From Phalacrocorax aristotelis (taxonomy: Eukaryota; Chordata; Aves; Suliformes; Phalacrocoracidae): DNA of 64,000 bases. A model generated the notes under the pieces. It saw nothing but the letters and a program-made list of their open reading frames with translations, had not been told where the DNA came from and made no database searches. The translations under genes and the position numbers were made by a program. Shown here in pieces: positions 21,801-41,999 of the stretch; position 1 is the first letter of the stretch, and each line of letters opens with the position of its first letter. The stretch covers positions 44,970,512 to 45,034,511 of the forward strand of contig NC_134281.1 of assembly GCF_949628215.1 (NCBI RefSeq), read 5' to 3'.

Positions 21801-24800
21801 ACTAGCTGTGATTAAGAAAATCCATTTGCAGAAAGAGTGAGTTAAAGAATAGATGTTACAACAGGTGATTTACTCCACCACGCTGGAGTGAAGACAGTGA
21901 TCTGCTCTTACCCCAGAGCTTGGTATTTTAGGCCGTGTATCTTGGGGTAACTCAGCACCTGGGGTGTTACCCCTGGTGTCCAGGCATTTCCTGAATGATT
22001 TCTAACAAAACAACCCTCTTGCATAGTTTGTTGCTTGCTAGAAAGCAGCCACTTGGGAAAAGTTCGTGCCACTCTCAGCCCTCTGTGGTGATCATTGTCA
22101 GATAGAAAAAGTCAGGTTATGATGCCATTGATCTGTATCTGTTGACATTTGTACGTCAACAGCTGATGCGTACAGCTGGCTGGATGCTGAAAGTACACAC
22201 TTCTGCTTTCAGCCGTCTCTCATAATGCAGCAGAAGAAAAGGTTTGGTCACTTCAATCAATTACTGTAGTCAATAGGAAACAGTAGGGTGGATATATTCT
22301 ATGGAAAGAGAAGACTTACAGGAAAATACAGTGTATATTGACAAGACCTCAGGTCAAGGCTGTGCCCTGGCTTTCATTATTTAATTACCAGATGCTGTCC
22401 GGACACAGAAAGGAGAGTAGGCCCTAGCCCAAAAGGGATAGCAAACTTGCCACAAAAGCATTTTTCCATTTGCCAGTCTTGTACATTCAACAGTTTCTCA
22501 CAAAAAGGCTCAAACATCCTTCCAGGGATGTGTCCAAGAGCTGAATATGTGGTACAGCTGTGGCCACCACCAGGAAAACAAAAGGTGTGTTTAGACATTG
22601 CGTTCCCCCTGGATTTTTACCTGTAGAAGGGAAATGTTTTGCATCTGTGCACAGGCTGGCTGGGCCATTGGGAAGATGACCTGCTGCCTCCCTCGTCTCC
22701 CCAGAGAACTGCAGAAGTTCGGTAATACCAGGCAATGACCCAAGTCACAGTGGGTTCCTATATTTCTCTTCTCAGAGGAATGGTGAATGGTTTGGAAGTC
22801 CAGCGAGCCTATACTCCAATTAGCCCAGGAAATGCAGAAGGCTACTTTGAAGTTTTAATGAAGGTAAGTAAGCCTGTACAATATGGATTAGAGTCTTAAG
22901 GTACCGGGGACTGTGTGTTCTTCAGGAACCAAGCACGCTGTCAGCACTTCAAGTGAGACTCTCTCAAATCCCTCATGGACTGTTTCTGTGTTGTTTTGAA
23001 GCAGTTGTGTTTTGCTGATAAAAATTGCAGTTTTCCCCACAAATCTGAAAGCAGAGGAAGGTGACACACAAACAAGTGCTTTGCGGCATAAGCCCTGTTA
23101 AGCACTTAGGAGAGCCTCTCGGGAGCCCTGCAGTCACCAGCATGGAAAGAGGTGCCCATTCCACTTCCCTGATTTCATTTTGCCTTTTCAATCTGTCTTT
23201 GAAATTGCACCCAGTTGTCATCCCAGCTGAACCACTGACTTTGGGAAGTCTTTGCCCAGCCATTATCCTCTCCCCTGTATTTTATTTTAAGAATACTCCT
23301 CAGAAAAAAATTCAGTTTGGTTAAAAATGTAGGTGGACAGTAGGCAGCTGTTTCTGGTTTGTGGGCAGTGCTCTGGAGCTGCCTACAGTCTGAGAGGGTC
23401 CCCATGGCCCACAAGGCAGAGAGGTGGCCCATGGGCACAGGCTGCACCTAATGGGGTGGATGGGGTGACAGAGTTCCATTTTGGATTAGTGTCCTGGGCC
23501 TTCCTGAGGCCACCACAAAATGCTGGTTGTATTCAAAAGGATTTTATAGGAGAACTTGGCTGGAAATTTGTCTAAATTAAGTCTGCAGGGCCCTCATAAA
23601 TTATTACTTTGTGTGGATAATATAGAATTGAATAAATTTTTTCCGATACTGCATTTGTATGTCACTAGTGATTCCTCAGGGCAGACCCAGACTTCAGTAT
23701 AGGTGTGGAATTCAGAGTGCTCGGCATCCCAAGTGACTTGCAGAGAATGACCACCTGTCCTCTGTCTTCCAGGATTTCACATTTTTGGGGTTTATTATGC
23801 ATTATACGTTTGAACACAAACCCTGTTCTTTAGAAAAGTGCACAGCTTCTATAGGACACCTGTGGGAGGGTCATTTCACCATTCTTGTGGCAGCTGGTGT
23901 ATAGTAGGGGAGAGAAATGTTTCATTTCAGTTGCATTAATAGGATACGTTCACAGGATGACTGTGAAATTTCATGTATACTTGCTTATTACTCACAGGTT
24001 TTGCATTTCAATAATAATAGTAATGATTGTAATGATACCTTGCCTTTATATAGAACCTTTCATCCCAAAGGGAGCTATAGTTATTCTCTGGCAGTGACAA
24101 AAGAGGTTGGTAACACCCAGTGTAAAGCAGCCATTTTTATAACTCACTCTGTAGATTGTGGTATATTTCACACTATTCAGGCAATTTTGGAAAGTACTAT
24201 ATTATTATTATTATTACTATGCAATCCAAGCACTGTTCAAACCCTTCTGTCTCCTGTTATTATAGCATTGCATTTGTGATACTACAGTTAAGAGTGAGGG
24301 AGTTGCCATTTACAGAGTATAACCCTCTTTTTGAGTGATTTTATAATGTTAGGGTTTCTCTCCATGTAAAACTGGATGTAGAAGTTTTCCCCCAGGAGAT
24401 AATTATTTTTTTTCTTTTTATTTAGAAAAAATAATTTTAAACCCACTCAATCACTTCTCACTTCGTTTTTTTGGAAATAATTTTGGTGAAAGAAGGATTG
24501 TTTTAGTTCCCATTACCCTGGTCCACTGGGAATAGGCAGTAAGTAGGGCTGGCTTTTCTGCTCTTGCCTTGGGTTTCCATATATACTTAAAGGTAGGTAT
24601 AAAATACTGCTCCTTTGATGCAGCTGCACACTCATTGCATGAGTTTAGTGCCTGCCCAGAGCTCTCCGAATGTAAAATGCTTCTGACAGTAACTCAGAGC
24701 CTGGGTGTATGTATGTTATGCATTTATCTTTTGAATGTAACAACTGGTGCTAATAGTTCTTAATACTTCTGGTATCCTGTTTAAGTGAGGTTGTTAGGAG

Positions 24801-27800
24801 AGGATGAACATCTATGTTCTTTATTAGCTAACGCTGCTTGCAAGCGCAGGCACATGCTCACTCACTCACTTTTTCTTAGCTTCTTTGTGGTTCACCAATT
24901 TTGTTTGCCTGCAGTGCAGCTTGGTGGCCAGCCAAGGCACTGAGGTGTGGAGCTGGGCTTCTATCCAATGTGCGTGCAGAAAATACCCCAAAATACGCTT
25001 CTTTCATATGGGCTGGAGTCTTCAAAGGCTTATGTCACATCTCGTCTTTTGACCTCTGGTCGAGTTGCTCTTCCTCAGGCTTGTCAGTGGCATCACCTCT
25101 GCGCAAGACCAGTTGTCTGCTGCAGCTCTTGGGCTTATTGCTCTTGCAGTTTGGACCAGCCCTCGTTCTCTGGCCAGACCCCATAGACTGTGGCCATTGT
25201 TCTTCTGCATTTGTTCTCATAAAGTGGTCATACATATAGGACATACATATACACATAGCACAGAGCAACAAGACTGCTTGGATGAGCCATCCATTTTCCA
25301 GCCTCTCCTTGCTTCTCTGTTTCTGGCAAGCCCTGGCCCTTCCCCATCAGTCACAAGTGAGGTTAGCATTCCTGCGGGCAAAAACCTACATAATAGTGTT
25401 TGTGCCTGGTAGAAAGTACGGCAGATTTTGCTAATGTTTTTCTTCTGTGAGGCCCAAATAAACATATTTTTTTGAAAGTGTGAAGGCATCACTTAGCATC
25501 CAGATGATCTGTTCTGAAGAGTTTTGTAAATGGGAAACTGGACATTGGGTCACTAATTGTATCAACACAGCCTCTGAGAGACTGAAATAAAGCAAGACCT
25601 ATGCAGTGTTTATGTAACTATCAGTGTCCAGAGGGCATTTCCAGACCCCATACCCTGAGATTTGGAGAACACTTGAAGTCTTGGACTGCGCTTTGCATTC
25701 AAGACACTCTTCTCTGTGTGCTTTGTAAGCAAGAACTCTGATAAGCTTTTTCCAGTTTTGGAAATTCAGACTTGCATGAGAGTGGATTGTGTTTACATTA
25801 TAGTCAAGCTGGAATGAATCCAATGTGATTTAATTTAAATGTCTTTGTTTTGGGTATAACTTTGAGTTATTTTTCAAATAGAATGATCTTTCTTTTTAAA
25901 TGCATGAAATGTTTGGGGGTTTTTTGCCCCATTCTTGTTTAAATGTAGATAACTTAATAATTGACTTTAAGCTGGGAAACTTTCCAACAGAGTATAATTA
26001 TTCTTTTCTTTTGTGCAATTTTTTTATTAGTGCTATGAAGCTGGGCTAATGTCACAATACATAAAAACATGGAAAAAAGGAGACAAGGTCTTTTGGCGTG
26101 GGCCGTTTGGAGGGTTCCCATATCGACCTAATAAGGTTAGTTCCCTAAGAGGCACAGGATGTTTCAGCTTGTGGCAGCTAGCTTTGTTTAATACTCTGAA
26201 GGGAAGACATCAATTTGATTACTGTTTCCATGATTATTTTAGGGACTTCCTGGGTTACTGTACAGTGCTACAGCTTTAGCAGTCAACTGGAGAAGGTACA
26301 CTTTATTGAACTACAGAATATTTAAGAAGGAAGAGGAGAGGGAGGTGTACGGGAGGCAGGAAAATATTAGCAAGGCTCGCTGTTCATCACATATATTAGA
26401 AGTTCCTGATGTGTTTAACAAAGGGAACTTATTTTGCACTGGCAATGAGTGTGGATTGGTTTTTGCCTCGGCTGAACCACATTGCTGTTTTGTGACTGAG
26501 CACGAGTGAAGGGGAGGTGTTGATCTTTTTCTCTCTTGAGTATTCCCTGAACTATAGCAGCTCCAGTGAGGTGTCACATCACCCAGCCGCTCTGCAAATG
26601 TTGATTCCCACCTGCTGATACCAGGCTCACTGCAAAGAAAGGCAGATCCAGTTTCAGGGGAAGGCTGTTCTCACATACTAATTTGGTTACTTAATTCTGA
26701 CCTTTCAAATGAGGAGCAAAATTGAAACACTGGTCATTAAGGTATCAAAGCCTTACTTTTCCTTCTTCTTCTTTTTTAGTCCCCCCTTCCCGCCCCTGCC
26801 CCCCCCCCCCCCAAAAAAAAAAAAAAAAAAAGGCTGTAAAATCCCAGTGGCTGAGCTCCGTGCAGAGCAATTGTGTTCTGCTTCCTGAAATACTTTCCCT
26901 GCTGTTTTAGGCTACTGTTCCCTTCTCTTAAAAGCTTCCAGATAATCATTTGGGACAGGACATGGCAGTCATGCCTAGAGGTGGCTGCATTCAGGGGCTG
27001 TCTGGATGATCTGTGCACATGCAGTTTGCAAAGCACCTGAGCAATCTTTAAAACAGCTTGCTGTAGAAGAACTGTTTATTATTTAGTAATTATAACATAG
27101 GTTCAGAATATTAGTTTCCAAGTAAAATTTTCTTTTGTCTTTATTTGCTGCCAGTAGAATAGGACTCCGATTCAGGCAGATCAGATCCATTCACAATAAA
27201 GTGCCCAGTCAAAACAGAGCACAAGCAGCCTCTGAGGGCTTAATAGGGCTTAAGTCCCAGTTTTGGCACTGGTGCACTGGCTGGCAGCTGGGAAAAGTGC
27301 TGGGAACCTTCTGTCCTCCTACACACAGCACCTTACTGCCTGAACATCCTGTCGTAGGTAGAGTGACCATCCCCCCTTGCAGGTGGGAAGCACTATGTGC
27401 CCCTGGTAGCTCTTTGAGAAAGTGAGATAATGCACCAGGAAGATACGTGGATCAGGATGGAGAAGAAACCATTTCCTCCAGAGAATGTTCAGGATTGTGC
27501 TTAGCAGCATTCGAGATATAAAAACAGGGATCATTTCCAGTGGGAAAACAGCACACAGTGGGTCAGAACAGTGTACTTCAGAATTGAAACTGAAATGTAA
27601 ATTAACTGAAATCAAGGTTAAAGTTAGGATAAATGTTTATATTTGGGTAAAATACAGTTTTGTTAGATTTGATATATTAACGCTGAAAAGTGCTCTCTGT
27701 AATCCTTTGCAGAAAAATACATTCTGAGATTTTAATTTACCAGTTCATGACCTTCTGATGTGTTTTCTCTCGAGGGGCCCTTTACCATTGTCGCAGCAAG

Positions 27801-29955
27801 GAGGAACTGACAATGAGTACATCCATATCCAGTCACCACAGCTCATTGAAAATTCTCTGTTTTGTTGTTAGCATGGAGAACTCCTGATGCTGGCATCTGG
27901 TACCGGCCTCACACCAATGCTTCCCATCCTCCACTCCATAACAGATGATGAAGAGGATGAAACCTTTGTAACTCTTGTTGCCTGCTTCCGTACATTTGAC
28001 AAAATTTATCTGAAACCTCTTCTCCAGGATCTGGCTCGGTACTGGAACATCAGAATATTTTATGTCCTAAGCCAGGTAAATAAACGGATATGAAGTGTGT
28101 TTCTGTGGGGGTTCTGGGTGCCAGATGAGCCTCTACCTCCTCTGTTTTTCTGTCAGCATGACCTTAATTCTTTCCCAGTCATCAAGGGTATTGTGTGGTC
28201 CAGTAGCTGCTGTTCTTAAATCTGCTATGTGTTCTCACACTGCTGCCAGTCTGGAGAATTTCAGGGAAGCAACTGTCGCTGCTTGTTCCTCTTTACCTCT
28301 TTGGCGGCTGTTCTGTTGGGATGGACCCACTGATTCATAGCCGCTGTTGATTGTTTCCCCTCCCCACCCTTCAGACAGTGGTAGTTGCACCTAAACATTT
28401 GCACAAAGAAAACTTGACTCTGGGAGACTCGCAGCAAATAAACTGTTTCTTCTTTCCTAATAGCAGTGCCTTAATCTGGCCTTATCTTCCATTCATTGCT
28501 CGTGGCTAGAGCTGTCTTATTCTAGTACGTTAGCACCAACTTCCCAGCAATTATTTTTCCCAGCTGACTAATTTTTAAACTTCTTAAAGTTGTTTCATCC
28601 TCTGTAAAATTACTTTTTCTGCCAAATCCATGGGATGAGGGCATACCTCTCAGTGGTCTTACATTTTGAGCAGTCTTTTTCATTTCCATTTGGTCCCAAA
28701 GTTGCCTGTGTTCTGTACAGATTTGGTAGCTGAAAATTATTTCCCTCAGAAATGAGGATTCATTGCAGGGAGGATATAGAAAGAATTATTTATGCTAAGG
28801 GAATGACTCCCATTGCATTTTTAGTTTCTCAGATGAATCACTTTTTGTATCTCTCATGGTGAGTCGGCCTCATACATTATGTTCCACATATGGTCTCAGC
28901 AAGTGGGGATTGGGTACAGAGAAAAATTCTTGTGATTTAGGCACCTCTCAGCTACTTTATAGGAGCATAACCAGTAATCGTCTCTGGTGACATAGCTTAA
29001 ACACTCTTTTCAGGACAGTGCTGTCTCAAGAGTGTGAGGAGGTCTTGAAATTGAGTCAGTGAAGGGCAAGAAACCCACCTGATCCCAGTCAACACTGTCT
29101 GCTCCACGTGTACATCTCTCCCTTCCTTTTCTTCTCTTAGCAGGTTTGTTGTACTCCAGCACTGACTTGTGCATTCTCCCTTTTAGGATTACGTATCTGT
29201 CTGTCTCAGTATTTCACTCTTCTGCCTGTCACAGCCACATCTGAGCACCTTCTGCTTCTAATTAATAGCAGTAGTGGAGGCCCTGCTGGATCTAATGCCA
29301 TGGGATCTAATGTTTCTCATGGGATCAGAGCTGTGTTTGGAGCAGGGCTGTCTTTTTTCAGTTTTGGTTGAAGGAGATGGGACTGAAAGAGACTTGTGAA
29401 TGGAGGAGGCTGTAGAGAGGAATAGGCTTGGGATTTAGGACTTGGGAATAGAAAGGCATGGTGGGAGGTGGTTCCCAAAGCAGAAGGTTCTGCAGTGTTT
29501 CTTGGCAATAGTTACACTCTGATTTTGTTCAGTCCACTCTGAGTGAGTGTCTAGGTCTTGTGACAGGGAAAGATTTGATCTGGGCTTTGGAAGAGGAGTG
29601 TAGCTCTCAGGATGGGTCAGTTCTACCTAGATGGAGCCACAAGGGTGAAAAACGTCCTGTGCAGTACTCTGAGGGGAAGAGGCAGATTGGCTGTAAGCAA
29701 TCAATTGTCCTTTTTAACATGGCACACTGCAAACGTTTTTTGTCTTTTCAGGAAACATCACTGGAAAAACTTCCTTGGAGCTATCAGCAAAACACATACA
29801 CTGGTCGTCTCAGTGAAGACTTGATGAAGACAATTGTAAATTCCTGCCGAAGAAAGCCATTTGTATTAATCTGTGGCTCTTCTGCATTCATTGAAGATAT
29901 GGGTAGATATTTGAAAGCTGCAGGAATTGAAGAAAATTCCTGTTTTGTGTTTTAG
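18809..29955 (+). CDS. CYB5RL: CYB5RL, NADH-cytochrome b5 reductase-like protein
   Basis: This is a flavoprotein expected to pass electrons from NADH through FAD; its physiological acceptor is not established. The secure coding exons are 20331-20510 (ATG 20334), 21426-21574, 22776-22863, 26031-26135, 27872-28075 and 29752-29955 (stop TAG 29953-29955), giving 308 aa (human about 315). Counting from ATG 20334, an oxidoreductase-like N-terminal motif with C21, C22, C26 and C29 (CCGSGCKPC) comes first. The FAD-binding RAYTPIS motif is at 119-125, RGPFGGF in the middle, the NADH-binding GTGLTPM motif at 183-189, and CGSSAF then CFVF at the end. The span start (18809) marks a probable upstream coding exon, 18809-18847. 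It splices in frame and would add 14 residues. The donor after 20510 is weak (GTCAAT). The large introns 22864-26030, 26136-27871 and 28076-29751 contain no other gene that I recognise. Confidence 0.93.
24005..24215 (-). repeat. Possible ancient MIR/CORE-SINE relic with (ATT)n
   Basis: The segment starts with an AATAATAATAG run followed by TTTATATAGAACCTTTCATCC. This resembles the reverse complement of the amniote MIR-type 3' end (TTATATAGCGCTTTTCATC). An (ATT)n stretch lies at 24201-24215. The middle is too diverged to follow. It lies in a CYB5RL intron. Confidence 0.35.
26799..26831. repeat. Oligo(C)-oligo(A) homopolymer junction
   Basis: A run of 14 C followed immediately by 19 A in a CYB5RL intron, preceded by T-rich and C-rich sequence. 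It is prone to length error in sequencing. Confidence 0.85.
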
Positions 29956-30800
29956 CAGGTTATCCCTGACCTAAGGAATCTTAGGCCAAGCCTTGGATGT
30001 CCTTGTTTCTCTGCAGGCATTGCTCGAATTCAGTCATCTCCATAGACTGAGTCCCTTGTGCATATACTTTCATAGGCCTTTGGATCAAATATTTGTCTCA
30101 AGAGTGAGAATCATACTGGAGAGTGTTTTAAGGATCACATGCCACTCTGGTGGCTACAATCACCCACACCTCAGGGAACAGCATGGTAATGTAACAGAAG
30201 TCTTCACACACAATTTTGAGAGAGATCTCCTAAGGGTACTAAAAAGCATGCAAGTACACAGCTCTGCAGTAATATGAGGACCAGTGACTTGCTTTGCAAT
30301 CCGTGTTAGTATCCAGTGGTGGTGTGCCCTGTTACATGTCCAGAGGAAAAAACAGCACGGTTAAGGGAGCAGCAGGGCACTGGCCCGGCACTTGGGAGTC
30401 CATGGGGTTCATTTTGGTTGTGTCATTATCTTGGTGGATGTTGTCACTTCAACCTCTCTGTGCCTCAGTTGCCCTATTATGCACTAATACAGAGGAGGTG
30501 GTACTGATCGCCTCTGAAAAGATCCTTTCCAACCATGTATAGAAAAGTCTATACGTGGGGACGGAGTTATACATGGTGCCCACTGAGGACTTAGGCAGGC
30601 TGTCCTCCTGCCCTAGCACAGCCTGCATTGCCTACCCTGATCCTTAACCCTGGTAATGCTGCCTGGGGAGGGAAAGAGCATGTCCTAAAATTGTATGTGA
30701 GAAAGTATCTGGGTGGTAGCTGCTTTCTGTCACGGAGGATGGTTGTTGACTTTCCATGTCCCATAAGTGTTGTATAATAGCCCTGGTTCATTAAATTGAA
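29956..30800 (+). other. CYB5RL: CYB5RL 3' UTR and flank (end uncertain)
   Basis: No AATAAA follows the stop codon in the next kilobase. The variant ATTAAA at 30790-30795 is the nearest plausible poly(A) signal. The segment includes a probable MIR-type SINE at about 30340-30540. Confidence 0.35.
30340..30540 (+). repeat. Probable MIR-type SINE relic
   Basis: The core CACTTCAACCTCTCTGTGCC, continuing CTCAGTTGCCCT, matches the MIR/CORE-SINE block in the + orientation. Upstream are degenerate counterparts of the MIR head (GGGTTC-like and TGTGTCATTATCTTGG). Downstream, GGTGGTACTGATCGCCTCTG resembles the segment after the core. Diverged, with no open frame. MIR copies predate the bird-mammal split or are shared by amniotes. 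Confidence 0.6.
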
Positions 30801-33800
30801 CCTCTTTTCAAATGAACAGCTGTTCCTCTTTGTGGCAGGACCCTCACAGGTGCCCTAAGCGTACAAGAACACCACCGGAGGAGTGAAAGCTTCATGGGGC
30901 TTTGCTGGGGTGCTCCCCCAGCAGGCAGAGCCAATGGCAACGGCCTGCCCCAGGGGATGGCAGCCCTGGGGCTGCCTTGACACAGCACCCAACCTGGGCA
31001 CCCTGGCCCCTTCCTCCTTTTTCAGCCCAAGATGCTGCTGCCTTTCCTCCGAGGTATCTGCTGTCCACTCTTTACCTTCTTAGACCACTGTGTTTACCAA
31101 CTACACCTGGAAATACAGCCTTTCTGCACATCTTTGTGTTTTTCCTTACGTTCCCAGTTTATCCTGTGTTGAGGTTTCCTGGGGTTTCTCAGGCTGTGAC
31201 GGACGATGTTGCATTATTATTCCTGTCTTATTTTTCATCTGTATCAAATAGTATGCCTTACACAAAGGAAATGTAGTTTGAGGTACTCAGAATAAGCAGT
31301 GTGCACTGAAATGGTTCTGATTCACATGTTGGGAGGAAGCATAGGTTCCCCTCTCATCAGTGAGATTTGTCACCAGTTACCACATGACTGGAATTAATTC
31401 AGTGTAGCTGCAGCTTTTACGTTAACTTCATTGGAGCAGGGGCTGACAAGAAAGCAATCTTCGTAACCCAAAATAGGGTTCTGGCTTTTAACATGGAGAG
31501 ATCCAGGGAAGTTGTCCGTGGTAGGTCCAAGACAAGCTCTCAACTTCCACCCAAACTGTGCTTCAGCTGCTGTAAGCCACTGCCGTAGTTGAGGTGCTTC
31601 TGTAGAGTGTGGGGCTGATAAAATAAGGAGTTACTTTCTCTGGTCGCTCTCCCTACTTTGGCCTTAGCTAGGAACGCAGAGAAAATATTTTTCTTGGACA
31701 TGACATACTCTGAACACCTTACTTATATACCTCTTGCTTTAAATATTCTGCCTTTTTGAGATTTTGTTAAAAATCCACCCAGCCTTTTTGCAAAGGCCTG
31801 AGGTAAAACTTCACGCTCGCTTTGGAAAAGTGACAACTTTCTGCATGAAAACTGGGACTGTTCCTTTAAACGCAACCCCAATATGTCTGGGTATTTCAGC
31901 ACATATGGGCCATGATGGTTAAACCTTACCCAGCTGGTCTGGCCGTTCTGCTGCGAAGTCTCCCGTCTTTGTTCGTGGCTAAAAGGGAGGGTGGTGAGAG
32001 ACGGAGCAAGCTGTGAATGCTGCGGGTTGCAATCCTGCAAAGGCGGGCCGCAGGCAGAGCGGGAGGAGGTGAGGCATGCAGACCTGGCAGCCTGGCTTGC
32101 CATGCCAGAGGGGACGTTTTCCATGGTGAAGATGATGTTCTTGGAAGTATGAACTCGAAGGGGCCTTTAAACTTCCTATGGGCACTTTGTTCTCTGTTTT
32201 CTATCCTTCTCCTTTCCCCCTCCTGCCTTTTGTCATTTTTCAGGCTGGCTCTCACACCAGTCCCCTCTTCCCAACCTGTCCCCTATAGGGACAGCCCCTT
32301 TCAGAGGCTTGTGTGGTGCTCCTGCAAAGGCAGAGACGTGGGATGGACAGGCTTTCAGACAGGATTTTCCCTACCAAGGGAAGATGAGAGGTTTCCTTCC
32401 CTTTGGAGGCCCAGGAAGTACCCTGTGGTGGGAGTTCTATAGGGAAATGGCGGTGCTGTCAATTACTGGGGGATCTATGGAGTTGCAGGTGCGTGAGCTC
32501 CCTGCAGTAGTGGGTGGCTGCTGCCAGGCTTGGTCAGGGGCTTGTGCCCTGCCCCTCCTGCTGGGGCAGGGAGTGCTGGCAGGACGCTCGGGTGCTCTGG
32601 CTGCCCCCTGGGAAGCCCCCGCCACCCATGCAGCCCTGTGCCAGAGAGGGACTTCGCTTCCTTTCTTCTTCTTCCCGCACAGCCTAAATACCTTCTTAAT
32701 TTCATCTCATTATTTCCTGCCTAAATAATTCCCATTTCTCCTGGGGACCATATTTAAACCTTTGATCTTCTCTGAAGTCTCACAGTCCTGATCACATCCT
32801 TTCTATTTACATTAATCAAATGCCTTTTTGACTCATGGTTTATAAATTTGCCAACAGATGAATGGAGGCAGCCGCAATACAGCACACCTTGAAATCACCC
32901 ACTGTGTCTCTGGACGGAGCCAGAGCGCCCTGGGCTGGTCCAGAACACCTCTGGCCAGACCTTTGTGTGGAAGGTCCTGCCTAGCTCCTTGTCGCATCTC
33001 ATCTTCGCCCTGCCTCCCGCCTGGCTAAGCGGCATCGCCTGGGCTCAGGCCCAGCCAGGGAATGGCCATCCCCAGGTCAGGAGAGGGTGAGTGTGCCAGC
33101 AGTTGATGGATGCCGTCTCCTGGGAGGGGGGCACAGCTGCTATGCTGCACGGCCCCAGCCCCCTGTCTCCCGGGGGTATCGCTGATGCACGGCATGAAGC
33201 GGGACTGCAGAGCACAGCTGGAGGGGTAGAGAAGAGTGGCCACATAGGCACCGGTGTCCCGGGTACTGGCTCAGTGCTGGGGTGTACCCTGGTGCTGAGG
33301 CCGGTGGTGGAAGGGCTGGAGGAAAGGAAGTGGGTGTTGATGAAGATGGATGCGGCAAGGATGAATGTGTCGCTCTCTCATGCAGCGATGGAGAAGTTGG
33401 GGAGCATGCTGTGCCTGAGCCTGGAGGATCATGGCAGCGAGGGCTGAATGCTTCTCCTGACTGAGACAGGGCTGTGGTATGGAAATACTCAGGAGAGGCC
33501 CCTGCATCACAGGCTATGGTGCCAGACCTCTCCTGCCTCTTTGCTGTGGGTGCTGGCCCCACATGTGTTGTACAAGGCACAGGGACAGACCTCCCCTCCA
33601 AGTCTGTTAGGGAAGCAGCTAATTAAGCTCTGTAGTGTCCCTGAGAGGTCAGCAGGAGATATGCCAGTATCGCAGCCATCTCCCAGAGCCTGTGCCAGAG
33701 CAGCAGCTTTGTGCTGTGCCCTGGGACAGGGGGACCTGCCTTGCATCTCCTTGTTCAGATGTGCACTTACTCCTGGTGCTCATGGGGTGACACAGTGCCC

Positions 33801-35132
33801 AACGCCCCAGGACAGACACCCCGATGTCCCCTGCCTCAGCTGGGCTCAGGATGGAAGGCTCCTGCCTGGGTTGTCCCAGTGGTCCCACGAGCCCTCAGCA
33901 TGGCTCCAGTGAGGCCGGGCAGTGGGGAGAGAGCCTTTACAAATATTATTGTTGTTATTACCCATAAATATATGCAGGCATTTAACGACCTTGGCATGGA
34001 GCATTTCCTGGGGATTAATGACCAGTTGGCTTTAACAGTCCTTAGCTGCACCTCAGGCCATCAGCTCCTCCCAGCCCATCATTAATCCACTGGAAATGTC
34101 TCAGGCATCGATCCTCATTGCTTAATTAATAAATGCAACTTGTCTCTCCGCCTGAGATTTACAGATACGCGCTGCTTCTTTCCCTGCTGCTTTGAAGGTG
34201 ACTTTTTTAGCACAGGTCCCTCATGCCAGGAGGCCCTCACGGGTCTTTGTTTCCTGGCATTCATATGGGTGTGGGTCATGGCAGCAGGAAAGTCTTTTCT
34301 CTCCTGGGCAGGAGGGAAGGAACTGAAACACTGCTGGGTTTGGGGTTTCTCCTGCTAATGTGGAACAGCACAAGGAGTACATCTTTCCCACCGAATGCAG
34401 AGGCTTGGTTACATTCAGCTGAGTGCATCCAAGAGCCTGGGCAAGAGGGAGTGTCAGCTGCCGTGGAAAAAACATGGTAATTCTCCAAGGCCTTAGCAGG
34501 TTCTATAATAATTGACTTTTTTTGCCCATGAGTCGCAATTCATCTCTGATCTTCCTCGGGGAAGGTGGGATTTGCTATCTTTAGTGCTTGCAACTGCCAC
34601 TTTCCCGGGCTGAGCATCCCGCTGAGCCTGGGCACTGGCTGCAGGGATGCTGACCTGGCAGCCGATGTGGAGGCGCGGCTGCATTTAAATACCATTCCCT
34701 GTGTCTCTAGCCTTTACCACTGGTTGGCTTTGTGCAGTGGGTGCCGCAGTATAAATCACATTAATTCCTGAGGTGCTTTTCCGTGGTAAGTCTGAAATTC
34801 CCATTTTGGTTTGCTGGCTTGCCTGGTGAACTAAATTATCTTCATAGCCCCTTAAGGGCATATTGTCAGCCCAGACTTACTGCCGTTATACACCATATCT
34901 GAAACATTAATATCTCTTCTAAATATAGTGTATTGACAAGGTATCTGGTATAGTGTAAATCCTTGGGACATTTGATCCAGATCATTAAAACTGAGTGAAG
35001 GAAGGGAGGAATAGATCAAGTTACCTTGCCGCTCTTAATTCAAACAAGCGATGAATTATTCATTCTGCTATTAATTCTACAGTCCTCCTGCTTTTTATTT
35101 ATTTCTCTCTTTATTTATTTTTTTCCTCCCAG
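30801..35132. other. Intergenic region between CYB5RL and CDCP2
   Basis: Both flanking genes are on the + strand. The 32,300-33,900 part is GC-rich with many overlapping short open frames, none matching a family I know. Two AT-rich blocks (33,935-34,145 and 34,800-35,115) have the look of conserved non-coding DNA. No RNA gene is recognised. Confidence 0.5.
33935..34145. other. AT-rich block, candidate conserved non-coding element
   Basis: It contains ATATTATTGTTGTTATTACCC, ATAAATATATGCAGG and GCTTAATTAATAAATGC, with TAAT-type homeodomain cores in a GC-rich neighbourhood. No coding frame. Conservation is inferred from composition only. Confidence 0.3.
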
Positions 35133-35190
35133 ATAGACAGCTCCAAAAGGTTGCTCGGCCACTGGTGAGGGAAGATTTGCCTGCCAGAGG
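35133..35190 (+). other. CDCP2: CDCP2 5' UTR portion of the first coding exon
   Basis: A strong polypyrimidine tract and AG (35131-35132) lie 58 bases upstream of the CDCP2 ATG. This suggests that the first coding exon is preceded by a non-coding exon outside the recognised sequence. Alternatively the transcript starts near the AT-rich stretch just upstream. Confidence 0.4.
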
Positions 35191-41999
<6,809 letters not shown>

